The translations under genes were made by a program, and so were the position numbers. 64,000 nucleotides of DNA from assembly GCA_963701065.1 (NCBI GenBank), contig OY969558.1, positions 1,302,001 to 1,366,000 on the forward strand. Direction: 5' to 3'. Below the pieces are notes generated by a model, which saw nothing but the letters and a program-made list of their open reading frames with translations, ran no database searches and had not been told where the DNA came from. The stretch is from Aquirickettsiella gammari (GTDB lineage Bacteria > Pseudomonadota > Gammaproteobacteria > Diplorickettsiales > Diplorickettsiaceae). How positions within the stretch are numbered: the first letter of the stretch is position 1; each line of letters starts with the position of its first letter. Positions 7,733 to 15,441 of this stretch are shown here, in pieces.

Positions 7733-10022
7733 GGCAATTGTCTGAATTCGTTTTAGCGGCAGGTATCGGATAGGATAAAGGCGACGTCGTTTTATAGTGT
7801 AATAGCAAACGCATTGCCAAAAAGGCTAAGCCTATTAGCGTAAACCATAAGATAGAAAATAAGGGGTGTTGGTAGAACGTAGCCGTTTGATAGAATAAAG
7901 TAGCCACGGCATAAGCGACAAGCGTGCTCCAAAGCATCGAAAAATAAGCCCATCCGCGTCCTATCTCGCGCTGCATGACGGCCAGGGTCGAAATACAAGG
8001 AAAGTATAATAAAATAAATAATAAATAGGCAAAGGCGCCTGATTTTCCGGAAAAATAATGCGACATGACGCCATAGACCCCTTTCGTCACATCGGGCGAT
8101 TCTGTTTTAAGCGCCATCGGATTTGTTAAGGTTTTTCCGAGATTATGGAAGTTTTTGGGAATCGACAAGACGGCGGCTGTTAATTCGTTTGCTATATTCG
8201 ATTGTTCCGCTTGCAAGGTGAGTCCACCGACTTGTGAATACAAGGTATTTAGCGTTCCAACCACCACTTCTTTCGCTAATAAACCGGTGGCTAAACCCAC
8301 CGTTGCCGGCCAATTATCTTTTTGTATCCCTATCGGGGCAAAGAGTGGCGTAATAGTTTTGCCAATGCTCGATAATAAAGAATGTTGATTGGCTTCGCCC
8401 TGAATGAGTTTTCCATGAACACTTACGGTATTGAGAAAACCAATCAGGATACAAATGGGAATAATAAAGCGACCCGCTTTGAATAAAAATAATTTCAAAC
8501 GCTGCCAGGTACTTTTAAAAATAGTACGCCAATGTGGCCAATGATAAGTGGGTAATTCTAATATCATCGGTGTTGTTTCAGCTTTTAATGCCGTTGAACG
8601 TAATAATAAGCCAGTTAAAATCGCGCTAAGGACACCAGTACTATATAAAGCGAAAATAATAAGTGCGCCACCTTGTGGAAAAAAAGCCGCTACAAACAAG
8701 GTGTAGACCGTGAGCCGCGCACCACAAGACATAAAAGGCGCCATCATCACCGTTAAAATACGATCGCGCGGTGATGCTAAAGTACGCGTTGCCATGACGG
8801 TAGGTACATTACAACCAAAACCAACAATTAAAGGGACAAATGCTTTTCCAGGTAAACCAATCGTCGCCATCAATTTATCAACGACAAAAGCGGCGCGCGC
8901 CATGTAACCTGAATCTTCCAATAAGGATAGAAATAAAAACATCGCACCGATAACCGGGATAAAGCTAATCGTGGTATTAATTCCCTTGCCAAGTCCATTG
9001 GCAATTAATGCAATCAACCAAACGGGCCAATGTAATGGAGTTAATAAATGGATGCTGCCCTGAATAAAAATGGCGGTACTCCCTATATCAAAAAAATCTT
9101 GAAAAGCGCCACCGACATTAATGGCAAATAGAAAGAGCGTATACATAACCAGCAAAAAGATCGGGATGCCTAAGTAGCGATTAAGCACGATGCGATCTAA
9201 GCGTGACGTGAAGGTTTTACCTTGCGGATTTACCACTAAGCTTGGTTTGAGTATCGATTGTATCCAGCGGTAACGCGCATCGGCGATAAGCAGATCAATT
9301 TCTTCGCCACATTGGTTTTTTAGCTGTTGAATCAGTACGGTAACATGGCTTAATTCTTCTGCACTGGTATAGTGACGCGCGAGTCTATCCTCTTCAAGTA
9401 AACGTAGCGCGAGCCACGGCCGAGGCAAATTTTTCGGCGCTAATTTTTCTGTGAGTGTTTGTAAAGCCCCTTGTAATAAAGGGGCAAAAGAATAGGGGAG
9501 CGTTGAGTTTGTCTGTGGTATGACTAATAACGCACGACGTAGTTCGGCAATACCGAACCCATGAATCGCAGTTAAAGAGATAATAGGACAATGCAAGGAA
9601 CGGCTTAGTTGTGCGATGTCGATATGAATACCGCGGCGCTTTGCCATATCCATCATGTTGAGTGCAACGACAACAGGTATCTGCATTTCTAATAGCTGGG
9701 CGGTGAGATAGAGTTGACGTTCAAGGTTACTGGCATCAACGACATTAATGACCAGATCGGGTGGATTCGTTATCAGATAATTACAGGCAATACATTCATC
9801 AATCGCACAATTATCGCCGATGACACTCAGCGAATAGGTGCCGGGCAGATCAACGATTTCATAGTCATGACCCTCAAGGCTAAAATAGCCGCTTTTTTGC
9901 TCAACGGTGACGCCCGCCCAGTTACCCACTTTTTGTCGGCTACCGGTAAGCCGATTAAAAATAACGGTTTTGCCACAATTTGGGTTGCCGGCAATGGCAA
10001 TAATTTTATTTTTTTTCGGCAT
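7725..10022 (-). CDS. feoB: Ferrous iron transporter FeoB
   Basis: Inner-membrane Fe(II) transporter with an N-terminal G domain. 765 aa, in line with E. coli (773). G-domain motifs: GNPNCGKT (G1), the switch region WAGVTVEQKSG, DLPGTYSL (G3), and ALNMMD (G4). A guanine-dissociation-inhibitor-like helical segment follows, then two Gate domains with the conserved GFGCNVPTVMATR and the paired transmembrane bundles. It lies 11 bases downstream of feoA and overlaps feoC. Confidence 0.97.
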   Translation of the reverse strand: MPKKNKIIAIAGNPNCGKTVIFNRLTGSRQKVGNWAGVTVEQKSGYFSLEGHDYEIVDLPGTYSLSVIGDNCAIDECIACNYLITNPPDLVINVVDASNLERQLYLTAQLLEMQIPVVVALNMMDMAKRRGIHIDIAQLSRSLHCPIISLTAIHGFGIAELRRALLVIPQTNSTLPYSFAPLLQGALQTLTEKLAPKNLPRPWLALRLLEEDRLARHYTSAEELSHVTVLIQQLKNQCGEEIDLLIADARYRWIQSILKPSLVVNPQGKTFTSRLDRIVLNRYLGIPIFLLVMYTLFLFAINVGGAFQDFFDIGSTAIFIQGSIHLLTPLHWPVWLIALIANGLGKGINTTISFIPVIGAMFLFLSLLEDSGYMARAAFVVDKLMATIGLPGKAFVPLIVGFGCNVPTVMATRTLASPRDRILTVMMAPFMSCGARLTVYTLFVAAFFPQGGALIIFALYSTGVLSAILTGLLLRSTALKAETTPMILELPTYHWPHWRTIFKSTWQRLKLFLFKAGRFIIPICILIGFLNTVSVHGKLIQGEANQHSLLSSIGKTITPLFAPIGIQKDNWPATVGLATGLLAKEVVVGTLNTLYSQVGGLTLQAEQSNIANELTAAVLSIPKNFHNLGKTLTNPMALKTESPDVTKGVYGVMSHYFSGKSGAFAYLLFILLYFPCISTLAVMQREIGRGWAYFSMLWSTLVAYAVATLFYQTATFYQHPLFSILWFTLIGLAFLAMRLLLHYKTTSPLSYPIPAAKTNSDNCHD

Positions 10023-10033
10023 CGGTTTTGGGT

Positions 10034-10279
10034 TTAGTTTGAATATTCTACATAAATATGACAGGCTTCACTGGAGCGTAAACTAAACTGACTACCTAAT
10101 ACTTGTAACTGCAACGGATCGCCAAGCGGTGCGCGTCGAATTAAGGTAATGGCCGTTTGGCGATGAATGCCTAAGTGTTGTAATAATTTGCGACACTGGG
10201 GGGCTATATCAGGACTGAATCCGAGTATCGTTGCCGATTGTCCTGAGCGTAATTGGGTCAGTGGAATGGAGGCATTCAT
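10034..10279 (-). CDS. feoA: Ferrous iron transport protein FeoA
   Basis: 81-aa SH3-like cytoplasmic partner of FeoB. Recognisable by LTQLRSGQSATILGF, the LLQHLGI segment and the terminal IRRAPLGDPLQLQV... strand pattern with a final LRSSEACHIYVE. First gene of feoABC, with an iron-responsive promoter just upstream. Confidence 0.94.
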   Translation of the reverse strand: MNASIPLTQLRSGQSATILGFSPDIAPQCRKLLQHLGIHRQTAITLIRRAPLGDPLQLQVLGSQFSLRSSEACHIYVEYSN

Positions 10280-10289
10280 CCTAAGCGTC

Positions 10290-10308
10290 TCAAATGAGAA
10301 TCATTGTT
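10290..10308 (-). promoter_or_regulatory. Fur-box-like operator of feoABC
   Basis: The core AATGAGAATCATT (10293-10305) matches 12 of 13 central positions of the classical Fur consensus. It lies right at the expected transcription start of the feo promoter, a placement that would let Fe-Fur block RNA polymerase when iron is plentiful. Confidence 0.75.
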
Positions 10309-10312
10309 ATTT

Positions 10313-10341
10313 ATAATAAAGGTTTTCTAGTGCTGAAGCAA
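10313..10341 (-). promoter_or_regulatory. Sigma-70 promoter of feoABC
   Basis: Read on the minus strand: -35 TTGCTT (10336-10341), 17-bp spacer, -10 TATTAT (10313-10318). The start point would be near 10306, inside the Fur-box-like site and about 27 bases upstream of the feoA start codon. Confidence 0.65.
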
Positions 10342-10427
10342 GGTTTTGCGGGCATCAAAATACAGAAGTATTGTAATTGAATGTGTCGTAATTATTCAAT
10401 CGTTAGAGACTAAAATAGTAATTTTTT

Positions 10428-11918
10428 ATGCACTTGAGTCAATTATTAACAGATATTTACAGTGACATCGTCGATAGCGATCCCGTTATTAAGGGACTCT
10501 GCCAAGATAGTCGCCAGCTTAAATCAGGGGAGTTATTTTTTGCTTATCCTGGGACCGGGACCGATGGCCGTCGCTTCATTAAAGAAGCGATTGCCAAAGG
10601 GGCCGCAGCCATTTTGTTTGAGTCGGAAGGAAACACAAACGCTAATTTGCCCGATGCAAGGATTCCTATGGTTCCTATTAGGGATTTAGCCAGTCAATTA
10701 GGTCCTATAGCGGCTCGATTCTATGATTATCCCAGTCGCTATTTACCGGTGTTGGGGATTACTGGCACCAATGGCAAAACTTCCTGTACACAATTTTTAG
10801 CCGATAGTCTGCAGCAGTTGCAACGACCTTGTGGGGTTATTGGTACTTTGGGTAATGGATTTTATGATCATTTAAAGCCAACACAACTGACGACACCCGA
10901 TGCAATAGAATTACAACAATTGTTAGCCGATTTTCGCACACAAAATGCCCAAGCCGTCGTGATGGAGGTTTCTTCACATCGCTTAGCGCAACATCGTCTC
11001 AATGGCAGCGAATTTTCGGTCGCCGCGTTTACCAATTTAACCCGTGATCATCTCGATTATCATGGAACGATGGAGGCTTATGCCAAAGCGAAACGTTCTT
11101 TTTTTGATTTACCCGGGATACAACAAGCGATATTGAATGCCGATGATTCCTACGCACAGCATTGGCTGCCAGAACTTGCCAAGCAGTTACCGGTTTATGC
11201 TTATTCTTTGCATCCCGCTCAGGCTGCTTTATCACATATTCCACATATTGCGGTAAAAAAATGTGATTTTAGTCATCGCGGTTTACAAGCAGAGATCGAT
11301 ACCCCGTGGGGAGAGGTATTCATTGAAAATCCATTTTTAATCGGAAGATTTAATTTAAGTAATTTATTGTTGGTATTAACCGTATTAAAGAGTTTGCATT
11401 TTTCGTTAGCGGAGATAGCCGAGGTTATTTCGCGATTAAAAGGCGTAAAAGGGCGCATGCAAGCTTTGCATGTACCTGGAAAAGCGCTGGTTGTGGTGGA
11501 CTATGCGCATACACCTGATGCGCTGCAACAAGTTTTGCGCGCGCTACGTTGGCATTGTAAGGGCGAGCTGTATTGTCTATTTGGTTGTGGCGGTGATAGA
11601 GACAAAGGTAAAAGACCTTTAATGGCGGCGATTGCAGAACGAGAAGCGGATCATCTTATATTAACCAGTGATAACCCGCGTAATGAGGATCCAGAGCAAA
11701 TTATGCGGGATATCCAGCAAGGCTTGTCGGGAAAAAAACCGGTCTATAATGAACAGGATAGACAAGCGGCGATCCATTATGCGGTGCAAAAAGCACAAGC
11801 TCGGGATATCGTATTAATTGCCGGTAAAGGGCACGAAGCTTATCAGTTGGTTAAAGGTATTCGCTACCCATTTGATGATGCACTCATTGTACAACAGTTA
11901 TTAAGCGCACCAAGATGA
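10428..11918 (+). CDS. murE: UDP-N-acetylmuramoyl-tripeptide synthetase MurE (meso-DAP adding)
   Basis: Cytoplasmic Mur ligase that adds meso-diaminopimelate to UDP-MurNAc-L-Ala-D-Glu. 496 aa, matching E. coli (495). The ATP loop GITGTNGKT is at residues 110-118, HRLAQHRLNGSEFSVAAFTNLTRDHLDYHG is present (quoted in parts), and the specificity motif DNPR at 415-418 marks a DAP rather than lysine enzyme. First gene of a short dcw-like run murE-murF-mraY; no ftsI or mraW lies upstream, where feoA is divergent. Confidence 0.96.
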   Translation: MHLSQLLTDIYSDIVDSDPVIKGLCQDSRQLKSGELFFAYPGTGTDGRRFIKEAIAKGAAAILFESEGNTNANLPDARIPMVPIRDLASQLGPIAARFYDYPSRYLPVLGITGTNGKTSCTQFLADSLQQLQRPCGVIGTLGNGFYDHLKPTQLTTPDAIELQQLLADFRTQNAQAVVMEVSSHRLAQHRLNGSEFSVAAFTNLTRDHLDYHGTMEAYAKAKRSFFDLPGIQQAILNADDSYAQHWLPELAKQLPVYAYSLHPAQAALSHIPHIAVKKCDFSHRGLQAEIDTPWGEVFIENPFLIGRFNLSNLLLVLTVLKSLHFSLAEIAEVISRLKGVKGRMQALHVPGKALVVVDYAHTPDALQQVLRALRWHCKGELYCLFGCGGDRDKGKRPLMAAIAEREADHLILTSDNPRNEDPEQIMRDIQQGLSGKKPVYNEQDRQAAIHYAVQKAQARDIVLIAGKGHEAYQLVKGIRYPFDDALIVQQLLSAPR

Positions 11919-12002
11919 GCGCATTAAATTAGCGATTTATCCACTTCACGGATCCGAGGGATATGTTAATATTTAGCGCTGTATTTTTTTAGGTTGGTCT
12001 TT

Positions 12003-13355
12003 GTGAAACTATCCACACTTGCTGCGCCACTTCAAGGAAAGATATTGGGTCCAGATGTTAGCTATACAGGGTTTAGTCTTGATTCGCGTCATATCAAACC
12101 AGGGCAGCTTTTTATTGCTATTTTGGGCGATAGGTTTGATGGACATAATTTTATCAAATTAGCTAAACAGCAAGGCGCGGCCGCCGCCTTGGTTGACCGA
12201 CCAATGGCAATTGATCTTCCTCTATTACAAGTATTAGATACGCGAAAAGCCTTAGGTGCCTTAGCCAAATATCATCGTCATCAATTCTCTATTCCTATTA
12301 TCGCCTTAACAGGAAGCTGTGGTAAAACCACGACGAAACAAATGATAGTGGCTATTTTGCATGAATCAGGGCCTGTGTTAACGAATCATAAAAATTTTAA
12401 TAATGATATTGGCGTGCCATTAACTTTATTGAATTTAACCGCCGAACATCGTTATGCGGTGATTGAAATGGGTGCGAATCATTTAGGTGAAATCGCCTAT
12501 TTGTCGCAGATGACGAATCCCGATGTGGCGTTGATCACTAATATTGAACCGGCTCATTTGCAAGGATTTGGATCCATGGCCGGGATAGCGCAAGCCAAAG
12601 CGGAAATTTTTTCCGGTTTGCCGGAAAAAGGGGTTGCGGTTATTAATGCCGATGATAATTTTGCCCCTACTTGGCAAAAACAATTAGCATCTTATCGCGT
12701 GGTAGGTTTTGGTTTGTCCAATAAGGCTGATTTTTTCGCCACGCATATCCAGATGGATGCGCAAGGAAAAGCCTCATTTATTTTACACACCCCCTGCGGT
12801 GAAGAATGCACAATTGGCTTAACATTGCCAGGACAACATCATGTGATGAATGCCTTAGCGGCCGCTGCGGCGGCAAGTCAGTTGGGTGTTGGCTTAGCAG
12901 AGATAAAAGCCGGTTTAGAAAAAGCCCAGCCTGTGCCGGGTAGAATTAATATTATTACCACAAAAACGGGTGCTACAATTATTGATGATAGTTATAATGC
13001 CAATCCTAGTTCGGTGGCGGCAGGTTTAAAACTTTTAGCACATTATCCAGGGCGACATATTTTCGTCATGGGAGATATGAGTGAGCTGGGTGAAAATGCA
13101 GACCGCTATCACCGAGAAATCGGACAATTAGCCAAAGAATTAAACCTAGAAGAGGTGTATACTTGCGGCGCTTTAAGCGCTTTAACCGCCGAAGAATTTG
13201 GTGCTAATGCTAAACATTACACCTATCAAGAGGAATTAATTCCTGTACTTAAGCGTAGTTTGCAGAATAAGGTCACGGTATTAATTAAAGGTTCACGTAG
13301 TGCTAGGATGGACCAAGTAGTGGCTGCTTTAACAGAAGATGATGCGTTGTGGTAG
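12003..13355 (+). CDS. murF: UDP-N-acetylmuramoyl-tripeptide--D-alanyl-D-alanine ligase MurF
   Basis: Adds D-Ala-D-Ala to the UDP-MurNAc tripeptide, completing the pentapeptide precursor. About 450 aa (E. coli 452). ATP-binding loop ALTGSCGKTTTKQM, the NHKNFNNDIGVPLTLL segment and DDSYNANPSS are all present. I prefer GTG at 12003 (VKLSTLAAPL): an AGG lies 9 bases upstream and the resulting N-terminus fits the family; an in-frame TTG at 11994 is the longer alternative. A stretch of about 85 bases separates it from murE. Confidence 0.95.
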   Translation: MKLSTLAAPLQGKILGPDVSYTGFSLDSRHIKPGQLFIAILGDRFDGHNFIKLAKQQGAAAALVDRPMAIDLPLLQVLDTRKALGALAKYHRHQFSIPIIALTGSCGKTTTKQMIVAILHESGPVLTNHKNFNNDIGVPLTLLNLTAEHRYAVIEMGANHLGEIAYLSQMTNPDVALITNIEPAHLQGFGSMAGIAQAKAEIFSGLPEKGVAVINADDNFAPTWQKQLASYRVVGFGLSNKADFFATHIQMDAQGKASFILHTPCGEECTIGLTLPGQHHVMNALAAAAAASQLGVGLAEIKAGLEKAQPVPGRINIITTKTGATIIDDSYNANPSSVAAGLKLLAHYPGRHIFVMGDMSELGENADRYHREIGQLAKELNLEEVYTCGALSALTAEEFGANAKHYTYQEELIPVLKRSLQNKVTVLIKGSRSARMDQVVAALTEDDALW

Positions 13356-13404
13356 CGTGCAACATGCAGCCCATCATTTATTTTAATCGGGGAAAACGAA
13401 ACAC

Positions 13405-14487
13405 ATGTTGTTGTGGTTAACTGAATTTTTATCAAATTACTATCGAGCTTTTCATGTATTTCAGTATTTAACCCTACGCGCTATTTTAGCCAGCTTAACG
13501 GCATTTTTAATCTCGCTTTTGCTAGGGCCGAAGATGATACGTACTTTAAGTCATCGACAAATAGGCCAGTCAATACGTAGCGATGGACCCAAAGCCCATT
13601 TAAGCAAAGCAGGCACACCGACAATGGGAGGTGCTTTAATTTTGGTCGCTATCGTGTTGACGACCTTATTGTGGGCTAATCTTAATAATCATATGATTTG
13701 GATAGTGCTACTCGGGATCACTGGATTTGGCTTGATAGGGTTTGCAGATGATTATCTCAAACTCATGTTAAAAAATAGTCGTGGCCTTATTCCGCGTTGG
13801 AAATATTTGTGGCAGTCGATATTAGGATTAATCATTGCGCTGCTACTCTATAAAAATGCGCAATCGCCTATCGAAACTCAATTGGTCGTGCCATTTTTTA
13901 AAAATTTACTGATTCCACTCGGTCTATTCTATATACCTTGGGTTTATTTAGTCGTTGTTGGTAGTAGTAATGCGGTTAATTTAACCGATGGATTAGATGG
14001 TCTTGCTATTTTGCCGACGGTTTTAGTCGGAGGCGCCTTAGGTGTTTTTGCTTATTTAACCGGTAATATCACCTATGCTAAATACCTAGCTATTCCTTTT
14101 GTTCCCGGTGCCGGTGAAATGGTTGTTATTTGTGGTGCTATCGTAGGAGCCGGTTTAGGATTTTTATGGTTTAATACCTACCCTGCGCAAGTTTTTATGG
14201 GAGATGTGGGCGCATTAGGTTTGGGAGCGGCACTCGGATGTATTGCGGTTGTGGTCAGACAAGAATTGGTGTTACTGATTATGGGTGGCGTTTTTGCCTT
14301 AGAAACTATTTCAGTGATATTACAGGTGATTTCATTTAAGTTAACCGGGAAACGAATCTTCCGTATGGCGCCCATTCACCATCATTTTGAGCTAAAAGGT
14401 TGGCCCGAGCCACGTATTATCGTACGGTTTTGGATCATTACTTTTGTATTAGTGTTGTTTGGTTTAGCGACCTTGAAATTACGCTAG
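13405..14487 (+). CDS. mraY: Phospho-N-acetylmuramoyl-pentapeptide-transferase MraY
   Basis: Integral membrane enzyme that transfers phospho-MurNAc-pentapeptide to undecaprenyl phosphate, giving lipid I. 360 aa, the exact E. coli length. Family signatures: GPKAHLSKAGTPTMGG, FADDYLK with the catalytic Asp pair, NLTDGLDGLA, and MAPIHHHFE near the C-terminus; about ten membrane helices. It follows murF after 49 bases. Downstream the order leaves the usual dcw cluster: hflD follows instead of murD. Confidence 0.97.
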   Translation: MLLWLTEFLSNYYRAFHVFQYLTLRAILASLTAFLISLLLGPKMIRTLSHRQIGQSIRSDGPKAHLSKAGTPTMGGALILVAIVLTTLLWANLNNHMIWIVLLGITGFGLIGFADDYLKLMLKNSRGLIPRWKYLWQSILGLIIALLLYKNAQSPIETQLVVPFFKNLLIPLGLFYIPWVYLVVVGSSNAVNLTDGLDGLAILPTVLVGGALGVFAYLTGNITYAKYLAIPFVPGAGEMVVICGAIVGAGLGFLWFNTYPAQVFMGDVGALGLGAALGCIAVVVRQELVLLIMGGVFALETISVILQVISFKLTGKRIFRMAPIHHHFELKGWPEPRIIVRFWIITFVLVLFGLATLKLR

Positions 14488-14516
14488 TTATCTTATCTAT
14501 TTATTTTAATCTGCTC

Positions 14517-15161
14517 ATGCCGAAAAGTGAAAAGAAAAATATTGAATGCAGCTTAGCCTTGGCGGGTGTTTTTCAATCAGCGGCCTTAGTGCGGGATCTG
14601 GCAAGAACCGGTCAAGCAGAGGCCGCCGCATTTGATACCAGTATTCAAAGTATTTACCAAATTGAAGCCCGCAATGTTGAACAGGTTTACGGTGGCACTA
14701 TTTGCGGTCTACGTTTAGGTCTGCAAGAATTAGTGAATTTACTCGGTCAAGCTAAAATGACCCACGACCGCGAACTAAGCCGTTATCTAATTGGCTTAAT
14801 GCATCTAGAACGTAAGTTAATTCGTGCGCCCGAAATAAAGAAAAATTTAAGTCGACGCATTAAACATGCCATTTCCCAAGCCAACTATTTTTCATCTTCG
14901 CCACAATTGATTATAAATAGCTTAGCCGATATCTATGTAACGACCTTAGGGGCATTACCTTTTCGTTTACATGTTGTAGGGCAGGGTAAATATCTAGCGC
15001 ATGCCGAAACGGTTAGCAAAATTCGTGCGGCTTTATTAGCCGGGGTTCGTTCGGCTGTGTTATGGCGCCAATTAGGGGGTTCACGTTGGCAACTTTTTCT
15101 TATGCGGCATAAATTGATGGGCATCGGAGAAAAATTATTAACTACACTCAATACGCACTAA
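14517..15161 (+). CDS. hflD: High frequency lysogenization protein HflD homologue
   Basis: 214-aa helical protein; HflD in E. coli (213 aa) is a peripheral membrane protein that restrains phage lambda CII. Its housekeeping role is unclear. Family features: SLALAGVFQSAALVRDLARTG, LYGG-like VYGGTICGLRLGL and the C-terminal AGVRSAVLWRQLGGSRWQLF. I chose ATG 14517 because it gives the family length; the frame extends upstream to 14400 inside mraY, but that part has no ribosome site. The usual gammaproteobacterial neighbours mnmA and purB are absent here. Confidence 0.92.
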   Translation: MPKSEKKNIECSLALAGVFQSAALVRDLARTGQAEAAAFDTSIQSIYQIEARNVEQVYGGTICGLRLGLQELVNLLGQAKMTHDRELSRYLIGLMHLERKLIRAPEIKKNLSRRIKHAISQANYFSSSPQLIINSLADIYVTTLGALPFRLHVVGQGKYLAHAETVSKIRAALLAGVRSAVLWRQLGGSRWQLFLMRHKLMGIGEKLLTTLNTH

Positions 15162-15441
15162 ATTTTTGCGACATCGTGTAGATAATTTTTGCTACCTTAG
15201 TGAAATAGTCTTTCCATGTTGGAATGGATAATTAAAATCTACCGACATCCATTCTGAAAATTTTTTCTTTATTTTTGCACATCGATCGCGTGTTAATTTT
15301 CTATTAATTTTTCAACGTTAAACTGCTTGGTTTATTTACTCACTTCGATAGCGCTTATTGATTTTTAATAAAGCATCGTATTTTTTGCGTCGATCATTTT
15401 TCCCGAATACTAAAACAATAAATTATAGGATTATTCCTTCT

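Noticed and set aside
14400..14516. Longer N-terminus for HflD overlapping mraY
   Set aside because: The internal ATG at 14517 gives the family length and the extra residues match no HflD.
14517..15161. hflD gene as a possible cifA-like partner of the giant toxin
   Set aside because: The sequence is a clear HflD of the standard length and has no Cif features.
15358..15441. TTG start for the giant toxin
   Set aside because: No ribosome site, while the ATG at 15442 has AGGA at a workable distance.
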